This document shows positions 23,401-33,453 of a DNA stretch of 64,000 nt, piece after piece. The DNA comes from Rhipidocladum racemiflorum. Lineage: Eukaryota > Streptophyta > Magnoliopsida > Poales > Poaceae. Made by a program: the position numbers and the translations under genes. Below the pieces are notes generated by a model that worked only from the letters and a program-made list of their open reading frames with translations, made no database searches and was not told the DNA's origin. The DNA lies in contig CM070577.1 of NCBI GenBank assembly GCA_036346355.1, forward strand, positions 16,925,666-16,989,665. Direction: 5' to 3'. Numbering within the stretch: the stretch's first letter is position 1; every line of letters starts with the position of its first letter.

Positions 23401-26400
23401 CCTTCTGAATTATTTTCAAAACGATTGTAACCCTCTTGTTATTGAATCAAGTTATTGGCCCGGTTTCTCCAAAAAAAAATTCAAAATTTAAGTTACCAAT
23501 CAAACCACATATGGAAAACCTGGAAGGGCGTCTAGCCAATCCACAGATGTCACAGGCTCAAAGCCCACTACAAGAACTCTGGCATGCATAGCTGCCAGGC
23601 CCTGCAACCTCACGCGCGGTCTCGCCTCCTTTGCATTGAATGAATGCACTTATGACGAGGTTGATTCAATGACAACACATTATGTGTGATAATTGCAGAA
23701 AGCATGTTAGATGGCAATGTCCAATTCATTCCAATTTCCAAGCCATGATAGCGCTTGAAGAATAATTTAAGTGCGCAGGACTAATAGGGCTGAGTGTTTA
23801 TTTTCTTAGGCCAAAATACCCCTCTGATTGTAGTAGTTAGTTTTATTCTCCACCCTTTACCTGCTTTAAGATTCGTGAAGTGCAGATCCCTGTACTTTTT
23901 GAACTTGGGCATTTGACATTTTAAATTGGCCGCTATGTTGCTATACCTATAGGTATTGTTCATTTAAATTCTTACACACTGGATTTGCTCATTAGTCATT
24001 ACTCCTACTGGCCTAGCACTTGATTATTTTTTAGTCGAAATAGTCCCCGGGCTAGTTAGCTCTAACTCTGAAACAGCTCAAATTTTGCATTTTGTTTGTG
24101 GTCATGCAGCTGCTATGAGTAATACTATGTGCATTTTAATTCTCTTTGCTATCATGTAATTGACAAGAATCAATTTGACTAAACTAACTGGGTATAAGAA
24201 CTGCAATTTTACGAAGTAAAAGTTTGTTTGAACTTTGAAGTGCCAAATTGAGACTACAAGGAAAATACAGACATCTATGATGTGATTTATCTACATGTCA
24301 AGTAAACAATGCTGGCCTATGCAACATGAGACGATTTCTCTCCATGATGCTGTTCACTGCTAGTGAAATATAACACTCATCCACCACACCTGAAGGTTAA
24401 TCCATGACAAGATATGGTGTAGAGAAACATTGTGATATAACACTTAATATCTTATATTATAGCAATGTCTTCCACTTATGGGAAGTGCAAATTCCTTCAA
24501 CAATATAACCAACACATCACATATTCATATTGCTATGACGATCTTTGCATCACTACTAGTAAAGAGCAACTATCGCACATTAAGATTGGTAAAAACTCCC
24601 ATGCTTTTACTGCACTCTTCAATTCACCAAACAATAAGATCACCTATGCCAATATAGCTAGACAATGAAGATAATCCCAAAACTGATTACTCATGATGCT
24701 CTGATATGAAATTCAAATATCATTATATTTCAATATTGCAATGCTACATAAGTTGCAGATTCTGTTTGACAAAGAATGCAGCCAAGCATCAAGAATCATA
24801 TTTTTCCTATAGATCTTTTTTCCTTCTATCACCAAAGTATGCATGTTGAAACAAGAACTTCAGCAGCTTGCATTATATCTAATATTAGGACAACTGCATT
24901 ATGGGAAAATACTACTGAAAAGATTAACTTACAACAGTATGCCTTTTAGAGGGTTCTTTCTGGGCCAACAGACGAAGATATTCACATTCTTCCTGTTGTC
25001 AAGAAATTTGCACAGCATCATGCATGCAAGACAAAATATGAAGCTATAAAGGGACCAAAGGAAAAATAAGGCCTATAGTTTGAATGGTCTTGTTTAGAAA
25101 TATAAAGCTTGCATGTAGAATTAATGAGGTTTTTCCTACTATACCCATATTTATTCTTTCTCAACCATATGCATTTATTCGTTACCACCCACACAAAGTA
25201 TTATCTCTCATCTTCCAAACAATTAAGTGGGGGTATCTAAGTTATTTTCTTTCATACCTTTCTCAATTTCACTGCAACATTAATCCTTGTGCAAAGTCAA
25301 AATACGCCTTATATTTCTGAATGGGGTGTATATTGCAAAAAAACTACACATAGTAAATGCAGTTGGAGGAATATTTAATAATTATTGGTAGGAATCTGTT
25401 GGAGATAAGTCAATATCTTAACTTACCATATCTTTTGGTATTATCCAAATAGTTTGTAAGGAGTCCAATCCCTTCCATACTCGCACTCTTTGATTATATA
25501 AGCCAACCCCCTGTACATGTAATCCTTGAAAACAATAATGAATTGTTTCCCGCAAGGGTTTTTCCACGTTAAATCTTTTCTCCAGTTTTCGTATACCGTG
25601 CTAACCCTAACAAGTGGTATCAAAGCACGCACCTGGGTTCCGATCTACTCCACACGTGCCGTCGTCGCCATCTTCCGCGCCGTCCGCTCGGATCCACACC
25701 GTCCGCCCGGATATGTGTAGCCGTCTTCCGAGCTCGCTCCACCGCAGCTCGACGAGGCTGTTGCGTCGCCGTTTGTGACGCCCGACGCTAGCTCCGCTCG
25801 CCAGCACCGGCCGCCCCGGCGTCCCGCACCGCCATCTCGCCGGCTTCTGACGCCTTCGGCTTCGGCTCAACCGCCTTCCGCTTGCGCGCCAGGCCTCTAG
25901 TCGGGCTTGCTCGTGTGCGCCTTCTGACGCCGAATCGCCAGCGCACCCCGCGTCAAATGACACTCCTCCGTGCGGCACCTCCTGATCGGCACAACAGCCT
26001 GCGCACCTTTGGCCCCTGGAGACTCGACGCTGCCACGGCACCTTGGTCGTGCCACCCTCGGCTGGCACTTGGCCCGACGCCTCCGTCCTCCAAGCCAACA
26101 CCTCGGATCTACATCCGCCACCTCACGTGATGCCCATCTTGGCCGCCTTCGTCACCTCGACCGGCGCCATCTCGGTGCCTCGCCTGCGCGCCCACCCGGC
26201 GTGCCATCCGCTGCCTCTCGGAGGACTGCCTCGGCCACGTCCACTTCCGACCGACGCCGAAACCTGCTCGGCTGTCTTCTCTCTGGCCCAAGCTTCAGCT
26301 AAGCGAACGGCCTCCTGCGGCAGTGCACGCCCGCGCCCATCGGCTCCTCAGGCTGCCCGATTCGTTGCCACCTTCGCGCCTTTGCCCCCTCCCCCCCCCC

Positions 26401-29400
26401 CCCCGGCGACACCTGGTGTGCCTTCGCCACTGGCCAACCCGGTGTCCAGCCGACCGCCCTCAGTCTCTACTCCCGCTGGCTTGCGTCCTCCAGTAGCCCG
26501 AAGCAAGAGGAGCAACCAACCGAACACTACCAGAGAGTTTTGATTAGCTGGACTCCAACCGAATCCTCCTAGTTCAATTTAATCCGGTTTTTTGGGTCAC
26601 GACTTCAGCTCCAGAACAGCTCTAGCTTTTTTGTCTCGGCTTTTGGTTTCAACTCCGGCTTCTTGGCTCCAGCTTCTTGATTTTGGCTTAGCTTCTGATC
26701 TTCAACAGATTTGCTACGCGCACCCGATGCTTACCAGGAAGATTCAAATGAGAGCCATTTTCACTCGTGGGCGTGAGGAAAGCATTGCTATTCACCTCAA
26801 TGATTATTTCAGTGCTAAACAGTGAGATTTCATTGCAATGCAATTATTGGCGGATTATTGTGTCTATTATTGGAGGGATTTCTATTACAAATTCAAGCTT
26901 TTATTCCTTCCATTGGTGGCATTCATTATGATTAATCATTGGCTATTTTCTTAACGTTTCACCGCCTATTAATCATTCGCCGTTTATTTGACGTTTCATC
27001 GTCTACTTTGGAGAAGGAAAAAATGTCAGTTGAGGAGTCAACTGAATTTGGTGTTTCATCACCGTTACTTTGGTGTTTCGTCACCGTTAATTTGGTGTTT
27101 CATTCACCGTTTGATTACGTTACATTATGGAAGTTTTGGCAACGTTAATCTGGAACTTTGACACCCTGATGGTAGCATTTACTCTTCGGAGTTTTACTAG
27201 TGAAGGTTTTGCTCCAATTTCAGTTTGAGTTGAAAGATTTAAGTGCAAGGAGTTTTGCTTCTAAGTGGATACTACAACGTTGTCTTAGCATGATACGAGG
27301 GGTCTACTGCAATTTATACTCCATTGATAGCACGACAATTCTTTTCATCTTAACAGTTTTGCAAAAGCAGTTTCAACCATCTCGTGGATTTTCAGTACGC
27401 AGTTTATCTTACGTGATGACTACACGTGCAATTTGCTCTTTCAATAAGCGTTGTTTTCCGAATTTATTGTTCCAGATGGAGCATGTCAAACTCCATGTGA
27501 TGTCTTCGCTATTTATCAAGCGCCACAGGTGATGTTTTAGCTTATGCCGTTTTGAGCATTTGTTTCAGAAGATCAGTTGCATAGACTCAAACTTTACTAG
27601 GATTTTTGAATTGTTGAAGACCTAGATTCTTCGCCTGTTTTGTTATAGCTGTGTTGGTTTGCTGTTCCAGTCGTTCTCTCAACCTACTTGTGGTTTGCTG
27701 AGGTTTGTTGGAGATAACTCAATATCTCAATTTACCGTATCTTTTGGTATTATCCAAATAGTTTGTTAGAAGTCCAATCCCTTCCATACTCGGACTCTTT
27801 GATTATATAAGCCAACCCCCTATACATGTAATCTTTGAACAGAATAGTGAATTGTTTCCTGTGGTTTTTACCCGCAAGGGTTTTTCCACGTTAAATCTTT
27901 TCTCCAGTTTACGTATGTCGTGCTAACCCTAACATAATCTTTTCTTTCCTATGAATGATTAAATGCTGCTAGAAGTTGGAACATTAAAAGGCACAATAAA
28001 TCATACCTCCTCAAAGTCTTCATCTGACAACATAGAAATTTTAACTTCAGACCACATGTTGGCAACACATAAAAGAATATCTGTAGATATGTCCCTTATC
28101 TTGTATTCTTCTGAGGATTTTCTAATGCCTGTTATGTATGAATTTCATGAGCAGATAATAACTAAATGCTTTGTCGCTAAATGCTACAGAATAGAGTATG
28201 TAGGCCTCAAGTTCACGTATGGAATCCATTAGAGTTTCTTATTTAACTCACTGAAAGACAACATTGATTTCCAAACAAAATAACCAAGAACATGCATGAC
28301 AAACATATTCAGTCCTCTACATGAGCAAATGAAGCATAGGGTAATCCAAGATAAAATAGGGAATGCTAAAAATTGAACATTACCAGTCACTTGTCCAAGC
28401 TGGTACAATTTTTGAGGCTTGTGGTAACTATAGTCTCTGGGATCATTCTTTACTCTAACAAAACAGCCAATAACTTTACTTTCAAATGTCGCTGGCTGCT
28501 TTAGCAGATCCATAACTAAAGATCTCCTCAAATAGATTAACTTGATATTATCACGAACAAGAGAAGCAAAGCATCTTTGGTATCTTTCAGAAAACCCTTT
28601 TGGAGTACTGGATTCAGAGTTCATGGCACGAGTTTTGTTTTTCATAATTGAATCATTGTTATCCTCAGAACTAGCAGATGTTTCATCCTCTGATGCGGTA
28701 TTTGCAGCAATATGCCTTTCCAACAAGCTATATATCTTATTGTACTTCAGTTTTGATTTCCTAAACAAAGACCGAAGTTTGTCATCACACATGACATGTT
28801 TTTTCTTATCTTTCTGCAAAAGATCTTTTTGTCGAATATACTCCTTCACAACTTCGGCGGCACCAAATTGATCTAGAGATTTTGATGTATCTTTTCCTAT
28901 TGATGAAATGAAGCCAATCAGCTCTTTTGAACCCCAGCCCACATAGGCATTCTTCTTCAATCTTCCTTCCTTCATAAAGGCTTTTACTTTACTTGATGTT
29001 CTATTTAAATCAGATCGGCAAGTTGGATCATCATCGCCACCATCACTATTGCCCAAGAAATCATCATCTGAACTGTGCTCTTCATTAGTAAGTTTCTCTG
29101 AATCTGACACTTGATTGCCGGTTAGGCCTTTTTTCAGAGAGTCACGAGCTTCTTGAAGGTTATCCAATGTCAAGTCCTCTTTTTCTTTAATTATCTTCCA
29201 GTAGTCCTTAAACAAAAATTCATGAGTCTCCCTGTCACTGAAATCAACCCTCTCCTAGAAAACAGAGAGAATCTACTATCAGAAAATATGTATAGATGAA
29301 AAAGAAAGACAAATTTGATAGAGGCCAACTGGCATCGAAAACAGGGAGTAACTACTATGACAAATCTCAAATTTATTTCCCAATTTCAACATAAATTATG

Positions 29401-31239
29401 CAAGAAAAAAATCTAAAATTAAATATCACACGGCCAACTAAGAAACAAGCCTGTTAGACTACACTGCAGGACCTGACTAAAGCAATACAGAAGGTTATTA
29501 TTTGCAATACAGAAGGTTATCAAAGACATCCAGAAGAAGGAAGACAAAAAGAAAAAGTTAAACCCTAATGATGGATGGCATGGAAGTAAGGCAACTTCAA
29601 ATTTTCTCAAGCTATGCATTTAATTACCCCATCTGAGTCAACATCAACATTATTCTCAATCATGATTGCCATCCTTAGACAGTTGTTGCAGAATCCCTTT
29701 GTTTGCATCGTGACTTGGACAAATTCTGCTTGTCCCACGCAACCACGACAAACAGAATTACCCGGACAACAGAAGCACCGATAATATGAACGCCCTTTGC
29801 AGATAAAGCATGTATGCCAATCTGTCATGTTTAATATTAAGGTTAATAATCAAGAAAACTGATAAACTATGGTGGAATCGAAGAAATTTTGAAAATAGAA
29901 ACTATATTTCAAAGTTGAGGAGCAATGTAAAATTCTAATTGACGTAGACTCTCTTGATCCCATAGATTAGGTTCAATCCTGAGCTTGGACATATTTGCAC
30001 TTATAGAGAAGACTACAAGCTGCTGTTACATTCCTGTGCCCATTTAAGCACCTATTATTTTTTATGTTTGCGTCCAACTAGTTAGCTGCCTGACATTTCA
30101 TATTTTTTGCCATTTTTCAACTTTTAACTTGGGATATTGCTGTAGTGTCATAGGGTGTCTGGAGAACTAGCTAAACAGAATCAACATTGCAAAGATTTTT
30201 TTTAACAATAAAAGGTAATAATATTTCAGATTTAATAAAGCACTTTGTTCCTGTGCATAACCACAAGCGTTTTCACAGCAAAGGCAGACATAGCAATACA
30301 AGAGAAAGAATCGCTAAATACTCACCACAAATGAATTGTTCATCCGAATCGAGGAAGTTGTTATCCTTTCCCACGCACTCAGGATGGTAAGCCTTGTGGC
30401 AGTTCCTGGAAGATACTACTAGGTATAATAAATGCATATTTGGTGGAAATGCCAGGAACACCAAAAAGGACTAAAACAATAAGCCACAGTGATTCAGCTA
30501 CCTATCAGATGAACAAGTAACACTGCATAGCACCCGGAGACAGGTCAACAACTCCATGTTAAGCAAATAAACATCCATTACGCAACGACCTCCACGAGCT
30601 CGTTATTTACTAGACATATTAGCATTGTATCATGCACTTGGCTAGAAGAAATTCAATAAAGACATATATATATAGCATTGTATCAGTTTGCTCTTTCAAC
30701 TGAGAGCTTCGGTTTTGCACCAGAAACAAGGGAAAAATCAATCGTAAGCTAACACCTACCACTACCAGCACCAGAGAACTAATCGACAGAGAACCAATGG
30801 AGACGACAATGCCACAACGCAAGCCCCTGCTTTTGAGACCAGAAACCATCACGCAAGTCCTCTGGTACTGCTAAGTGAGTGCTAGAACATGCGGTTTCCT
30901 CCTAGTCTTAGCTTAACACATTAAGCACGCTGTTATGATGATCCAGTAAACTACAATAGCTTGTCTACTAAGTAGGTTAGCAGTAGCATGCCATCAACCA
31001 GCATTTCCTTCCCTCTGCGCGAGTTTCAAGGATCAGACGAGAAGAGACGAGGGAAGGAGGCCGGCGGCGAGCGGAAACCTGTAATCGCAGAAGCGGAGGA
31101 GGCCGCCGTCCTTGCAGACGAAGCAGTAGTCCTCCTCGGTCTCCCCCTCTTCGATCCGTGGCCGCTTACTCCCGCCCCCGCCCCCGCCCCCGCCGCTGCG
31201 GCGCCTCTCGGTACACCTCCTGGCCCTGCGCTTCCCCAT
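14403..31239 (-). CDS. PHD - SWIB - Plus-3 - GYF domain protein, 15 exons, 813 aa
   Basis: This is a chromatin/transcription regulator of the plant family that combines a PHD finger, a SWIB (BAF60b/MDM2) domain, a Plus-3 domain and a C-terminal GYF domain. Arabidopsis At2g18090-type proteins and NERD/CCCH19 share this build. In the family, PHD binds histone tails, Plus-3 (as in Rtf1) contacts elongation factors or nucleic acid, and GYF binds proline-rich partners; it is nuclear. Exons (minus strand): 31239-31079, 30405-30326, 29821-29628, 29254-28384, 28128-28007, 24992-24933, 22834-22784, 22541-22471, 22316-22147, 21178-21122, 21058-21002, 16047-15997, 15465-15406, 15243-15181, 14776-14403. 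They total 2442 nt with frame kept at every junction. Domains: PHD about 39-88 with a Cys-rich extension to 130, SWIB 253-328, Plus-3 375-500, GYF 757-808. The start ATG heads the only frame leading into the PHD. The model is by eye and the donor at 22147 is the weakest junction. Introns hold three retroelements. Confidence 0.85.
15181..15243 (-). CDS. Exon 14
   Basis: Acceptor TATGCAG/CT, donor CTGAAG/GTTTGC. It is 63 nt, phase 1-1, encoding ATKEDAVGDTPGMHVQKQ and GTE. Confidence 0.75.
15406..15465 (-). CDS. Exon 13, tandem copy of exon 14
   Basis: Acceptor GACACAG/AT, donor CTGAAG/GTTTGT. It is 60 nt, phase 1-1, encoding DTKTKAAGDTPGGVQNQVTE. It aligns with exon 14 through the exon and its flanking introns. 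Confidence 0.75.
15618..15671 (-). pseudogene. Dead copy of the exon 13/14 cassette
   Basis: GATGCAG/CTACTAAAGATGCTG matches the start of exon 14. However, a small length change puts a TAG in frame (GACACCTGGAACTAG), and the GAAG/GTTTG donor has become CACAGCAGATT. It would be skipped. Confidence 0.75.
15997..16047 (-). CDS. Exon 12
   Basis: Acceptor TTTTTCAG/GT, donor TTGAAG/GTTTGT. It is 51 nt, phase 1-1, encoding NRGVYSCKFPTERTVEG. Inclusion is supported by splice sites and phase, not by a known domain. Confidence 0.6.
16090..16250. repeat. Intron segment duplicated at 20855-21000
   Basis: AAGTATAACACAAGT.CCAA, CCATCCAACATTAA and CAGTGGAATGCACATTATAT occur in the same order in both places. 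They flank the 4-kb block that carries the two small LTR elements and the hairpin MITE. Confidence 0.85.
16266..17908 (-). mobile_element. Small non-autonomous LTR retrotransposon, copy 1 (TRIM-like)
   Basis: LTRs of about 170 bp lie at 16266-16435 and about 17739-17908, ending TGTTA...TAACA. A primer-binding site complementary to initiator tRNA-Met (TGGTATCAGAGC on the minus strand, 17738-17727) abuts the right LTR. A poly-G polypurine tract (16436-16446, opposite strand) abuts the left LTR. The 5-bp target duplication GCACC is perfect (16261-16265, 17909-17913). The interior has an A-rich GCCGA-repeat block and a very GC-rich block (17120-17700) with no retroelement protein, so it must be mobilised in trans. 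Confidence 0.92.
16560..16760. repeat. Imperfect GAGCCGACGAAGAA-type minisatellite in copy 1
   Basis: Variants of (G)AGCCGA(G)TCGACGAAGAAAA recur about every 15-30 bases. The same kind of block is present in copy 2 (18310-18500). Confidence 0.7.
18067..20078 (-). mobile_element. Small non-autonomous LTR retrotransposon, copy 2
   Basis: LTRs are 18067-18194 and 19953-20078 (TGTTATAAATATGAC...CTCTAACA). The primer-binding site is the GCTCTGATACCA complement at 19941-19952, and a poly-G polypurine tract (18195-18208 complement) is next to the left LTR. The target duplication is ATGAT on both sides (18062-18066, 20079-20083). The LTR core (CTTGTATTCAATATGAG..CCAAT) and interior layout match copy 1, so they are sister families. 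No RT, integrase or gag is seen. Confidence 0.92.
20449..20493. repeat. (TA)n(GA)n microsatellite
   Basis: About fourteen TA units are followed by about eight GA units directly beside the hairpin MITE. Confidence 0.95.
20491..20755. mobile_element. Hairpin MITE with about 105-bp near-perfect inverted repeats
   Basis: The left arm from AGAGGATGGCTAGAATACTA (20491) pairs with the right arm ending TAGTATTCTAACCATCCTCT (20755). Only a couple of mismatches were seen through ATCGATAGCAAAGTGAACTT, TGTACTACCCACGTTCTAAG and CATCTGG-type blocks. The loop is about 55 bases. It sits in a TA/GA microsatellite (20450-20490 and 20755-20776), so the target duplication is probably TA-rich but cannot be read. 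Confidence 0.88.
20855..21000. repeat. Second copy of the 16090-16250 intron segment
   Basis: It aligns with 16090-16250 and runs directly up to the donor of exon 11, which suggests a larger unit once included another exon copy near 16250. Confidence 0.85.
21002..21058 (-). CDS. Exon 11, second copy of the duplicated small exon
   Basis: Acceptor TGTGTAG/GT, donor CTAAAG/GTTTAC. It is 57 nt, phase 1-1, encoding ANGKGAVCLKSCSEEKSKG. It lies exactly 120 bases from exon 10, with intron sequence duplicated as well. Confidence 0.72.
21122..21178 (-). CDS. Exon 10, first copy of a duplicated small exon
   Basis: Acceptor TTGTTTAG/GT, donor CTAAAG/GTTTGC. It is 57 nt, phase 1-1, encoding ANQERPVCLESCVEEKSKG. 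It pairs with the next exon as a tandem duplicate with a 120-bp period. Confidence 0.72.
22147..22316 (-). CDS. Exon 9
   Basis: It begins with the G that completes the Glu codon after the AT-AC intron. It encodes MHEYIDKRQLLRTPSERQRL then LEEAPQVIPDIEH, a conserved family segment, and a less conserved tail (PADKSFQKNRAAFQ). The donor is taken as TTCAAG/GTCATA because this gives phase 1 like all following exons; the site is weak. The frame stays open to 22016, so a longer exon is possible. Confidence 0.7.
22317..22470 (-). other. U12-type (AT-AC) spliceosomal intron
   Basis: The intron starts ATATCCTT, the exact U12 5' splice-site consensus. It ends TTTTAC with TCCTTGAC, a near-perfect U12 branch site, at 22334-22327; the likely branch adenosine lies about 11 bases from the 3' end. 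Removing it joins exons 8 and 9 in frame (WRNE/MHEY). No GT donor or AG acceptor is usable here. 154 nt. Confidence 0.85.
22471..22541 (-). CDS. Exon 8, ends at a U12-type AT-AC intron
   Basis: Acceptor CCCTTTCAG/T. It encodes WIDKELQRLEKLIEMANEKG then WRN and the first two bases of a Glu codon. The exon ends AACGA and is followed by ATATCCTT, not GT. 71 nt. Confidence 0.85.
22784..22834 (-). CDS. Exon 7
   Basis: Acceptor TTTACAG/GCTGAG. It encodes AELEEKMRSVHGDIVSH, the conserved helix after Plus-3. The donor is GTCAT/GTAAGT. 51 nt. Confidence 0.87.
24933..24992 (-). CDS. Exon 6 (end of Plus-3)
   Basis: Acceptor GACAACAG/GAAGAA. It encodes EECEYLRLLAQKEPSKRHTV. The donor is CTGTT/GTAAGT. 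60 nt, phase 0 to 0. It is separated from exon 5 by a 3-kb intron that holds a complete LTR element. Confidence 0.87.
25397..27934 (+). mobile_element. Small non-autonomous LTR retrotransposon, copy 3
   Basis: The direct LTRs 25397-25612 and 27706-27934 start TGTTGGAGATAA and end CCCTAACA. TGGTATCAAAGC (25615-25626) is the initiator tRNA-Met type primer-binding site. The flanks AATC/AATC (GAATC vs TAATC) are a one-mismatch 5-bp target duplication. The interior has a GC-rich block (25620-26540), a TCGGCTT-rich block (26580-26720) resembling the GCCGA block of copies 1 and 2, and AT-rich DNA. No transposition protein is encoded; open frames on both strands of the GC block are unrelated to known proteins. 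Confidence 0.9.
26995..27120. repeat. Short tandem repeat TTTGGTGTTTCATCACCGTTA
   Basis: About four imperfect units of roughly 20-24 bases (TTTGGTGTTTCRTCACCGTT) occur inside retroelement copy 3. Confidence 0.7.
28007..28128 (-). CDS. Exon 5 (middle of Plus-3)
   Basis: Acceptor ATAACAG/GC. It encodes GIRKSSEEYKIRDIST and VANMWSEVKISMLSDEDFEE, which joins in frame to LGQVTG of exon 4 and matches the family's Plus-3 core. The donor is GAGGAG/GTATGA. 122 nt. Confidence 0.88.
28384..29254 (-). CDS. Exon 4 (SWIB and start of Plus-3)
   Basis: Acceptor TTTCTAG/GAGAGG. It opens with ERVDFSDRETHEFLFKDYW, then an acidic Ser/Asp linker, then SWIB (GWGSKELIGFISSIGKDTSK, LLQKDKKKHVMCDDKLRSLF) and the beginning of Plus-3 (LVRDNIKLIYLRRSLVMDLL, VKNDPRDYSYH). 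The donor is TGACTG/GTAATG. 871 nt. Confidence 0.92.
29628..29821 (-). CDS. Exon 3 (end of PHD and Cys-rich extension)
   Basis: Acceptor GACAG/AT. It encodes WHTCFICKGRSYYRCFCCPG, NSVCRGCVGQAEF and a short FCNNCL motif. This is the conserved Cys-rich extension after the PHD finger in this family. The donor is ATGGG/GTAATT. 194 nt, ends in phase 0. Confidence 0.88.
30326..30405 (-). CDS. Exon 2 (PHD second half)
   Basis: Acceptor CTTCCAG/G. It encodes NCHKAYHPECVG...FICG/D, supplying Cys56, His57 (or His61) and Cys64 of the PHD cross-brace. The donor is TTGTG/GTGAGT. 80 nt. Confidence 0.88.
31079..31239 (-). CDS. Exon 1 of the PHD-SWIB-Plus3-GYF gene
   Basis: ATG (ATGGGGAAGCGC) opens a basic, glycine-rich N-terminus that looks like a nuclear localisation signal (KRRARR, SKRPR). 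The first half of the PHD finger follows: CFVCKDGGLLRFCD with Cys39, Cys42 and Cys51. The donor is ACAG/GTTTCC, phase 2. Confidence 0.88.
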
Positions 31240-31500
31240 CCCGACCGACCGGCCGGCCGCCGGTGACTGCAGCGAGACGCTAGGCTAGAGAGTGCTTGGG
31301 CGGCGATAGGGGATTGGGGCCTGGGGAATCCGAAATGTGGGTGGGCAGAGCGAGCGCCTGACCGGCGGAGGGGGCTTTATTAGTGATCAGTGGATACTGG
31401 TTTAAGCGGGGAGGTTTTCGAGGAGTGGTGGGCTCGGGCTCTTCTCCCCGTGCGTCCGTCAGCCTCTCTACGGGTCACAATAGATTTGGATGCTCTAAGG
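31240..31500 (-). promoter_or_regulatory. 5' leader and promoter region of the PHD-SWIB-Plus3-GYF gene
   Basis: GC-rich DNA lies immediately upstream of the ATG, with TAATAAAG (about 31383-31376, minus strand) as the only TATA-like match, roughly 140 bases from the start codon. The assignment is by position; no transcription start can be read. Confidence 0.35.
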
Positions 31501-32248
31501 ATTAGATCAGTCTAAAATTATAAATGAATTGGATTTATTTTAAATATATAGTTGTTTAGATCAGATTAGATCAAGCTTGGACCTTTTTCTACTAAATGTT
31601 ATATTGTATATATTACTAGTTACATGCCCGTGCGTTGCTACGAAAAACAAAATTGATAACGAAAAATAAAGATTAAAAAATAAAAAAAAATTATTTCACA
31701 AGATTAAACATCTATTTTTAACGCTTCGTTTCTTGCAAAAGCTAGCTAATTAAAGCAACGCTTAGTTTCTTGCGTAGGGCAATTAAGCGGCAATTAATGA
31801 CGTGGGAAGAACGGACCACTGCCACCAAGTGCTGCTTTAGAATAGTAGAGATATGTTAATTCTGGTCATATCTATATGAATACTTTGCATGTAAATGGTT
31901 TGGATCAAGGTCCAAACCTTTATTTGGACCAGAATTGCACTAGTCTTATTAGTTTTAGATTTAAACTAGACTGAATCAAAAAAATAAAAATTTGGATTTA
32001 GATCAGACTTGTGCTAGGCTTCATCCTATTATCACCCCTAAGCCTCACACCCCTGTCGCTCTCCTTTCTCAAAGAAAGAGAGAATTTTTAAGCTTTACTA
32101 GCTTTCTTGTTTTTCTTTTCAAGTTTAGCCTCTGACGAAAGCAACCTAAAAAATAGTTCATTCTCACCGCAAAGCATGAACAGATAATATGAATACCATA
32201 ATAGGAGTTTGGAACCACGATCTATAACTATCACAATAGGGCAGTTTG
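31501..32248. other. Intergenic, possible nested repeat remnants
   Basis: TACTAGTTACATGCCCGTGC (about 31614) heads a sequence type that I recall as repeated in grass genomes, ending near 31855. It splits a second AT-rich sequence that has GGATCAAG/CTTGGACC-like inverted motifs on both sides. Superfamilies are not assigned and no gene is seen. Confidence 0.35.
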
Positions 32249-32879
32249 TAGGGGTGCAAACGGAACGGATACGAACGGATTTCATTCATTCCGTATCCTA
32301 TTTTAAATTTTTTTTCTCGAATATAGAATCGGATACAGACAGTACCGGATTCGAATACGAATACGGATTACTTCGGTCGCGAATACGGAGCGAATACACA
32401 AATCGTTCCGAATACGGTTAGTCTCGGTCACGAATAGTTAGTCGGATAATGCGTGAAAACAGAAACCATATATGTCATGCATATTAAGATCGATCAACCA
32501 TACACAAAATTTTACTAGAACCTTCAAGACATATAAGTGTTTCAAATTCAATAATAGGTGTCTTCCCTACATAAGAGTAATATGCAACCAAGTATAATTT
32601 TAATCAATATATGAACTTATATGATGTATAATGTTTATATTTATCGGATATCTATTTCACTAATTTACACTGATATTTTTTCGGATATCTCGGATATGCG
32701 GGTACGGATCAGATACGAATCGGATACTTCTCTTCACATATCTTAACCCATATTTTTTTCAGATAGGCGGATTCGAATCTGGATATAACCGGATATCATT
32801 TTTTTTCGGATTCGAATCAGGTTTTAAACAAATTCGAACTCGGGTCGGTCAGAAATTATCCGCTCCGTTTACACCCCTA
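32249..32879. mobile_element. hAT-type non-autonomous element
   Basis: Ends are TAGGGGTGCAAACGGA and the inverted TCCGTTTACACCCCTA. Flanks are GCAGTTTG (32241-32248) and GCGGTTTG (32880-32887), an 8-bp target duplication with one change. The interior is rich in GGATACGAAT-like subterminal repeats, as is common in hAT elements. No transposase is encoded. Confidence 0.85.
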
Positions 32880-33453
32880 GCGGTTTGATAGGACGTGCTA
32901 CAGTGGTAGAGTGTCTCGGCAGGGTGATAAAACATGTCGCATTGTCATAGCTTGGTATCGTTTATTATGGTACATAAGAGCGGCAGATGATACGTGTTAT
33001 CTATTAATATTTGTATGGTTAGAGGTTATTATTATAATTGTGTTTGTATTCGGACTATATAAAAAAAAAAAAAAAATTGGGAGGGCTACAAAGAAATTCG
33101 CTTAAAAAAAGAGGGAGAGAGTGCGGGTCCGCTGCCTGAGGTTCCTAAAGGATGGGCGGCTCAGGCTGCGTGGGCCTCCTCCTGACCGTCCGATCGGGCC
33201 AGGAACGACCCACGCCGTTGCTTTTTCTTTCTGAGACGAATGAAGGGTGTGATTTGCGTTGGTTGGAAGGTACTGGTACTCTGTACTCCTAAAATTACAA
33301 ATGGGTACGGGTACCGCATGTTTGACTTGGAAAAAGGAAAAGGCTTCCTGCGCATGAGAATAGTTTGTAATTAGAAATGACAAGGAGTATTTGAGGATGT
33401 AAGGAGTATAAATGCATGTAGATTGTGTGGGCTTTGGGTGAGAGTTGTTCTAA
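32880..33453. other. Intergenic, no gene seen
   Basis: Contains a poly-A run (33061-33076). A GTGGTAGAGTG motif near 32900 faintly resembles a tRNA A box, but no B box or fold was found. A short GC-rich stretch at 33110-33220 has no recognisable coding content. Confidence 0.45.

Noticed and set aside
25607..26543. Long open frames on both strands in the GC-rich block (up to 166 codons)
   Set aside because: They lie in the interior of a small non-autonomous LTR element, occur on both strands because of GC-rich composition, and contain no recognisable domain.
30988..31266. Plus-strand frame of 92 codons over exon 1
   Set aside because: It lies opposite the PHD exon, whose Cys pattern and splice donor fix the minus strand as coding.
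32895..32925. tRNA-like A box (GTGGTAGAGTG) suggesting a SINE
   Set aside because: No B box, no clear SINE body and no target duplication were found around the poly-A run at 33061.
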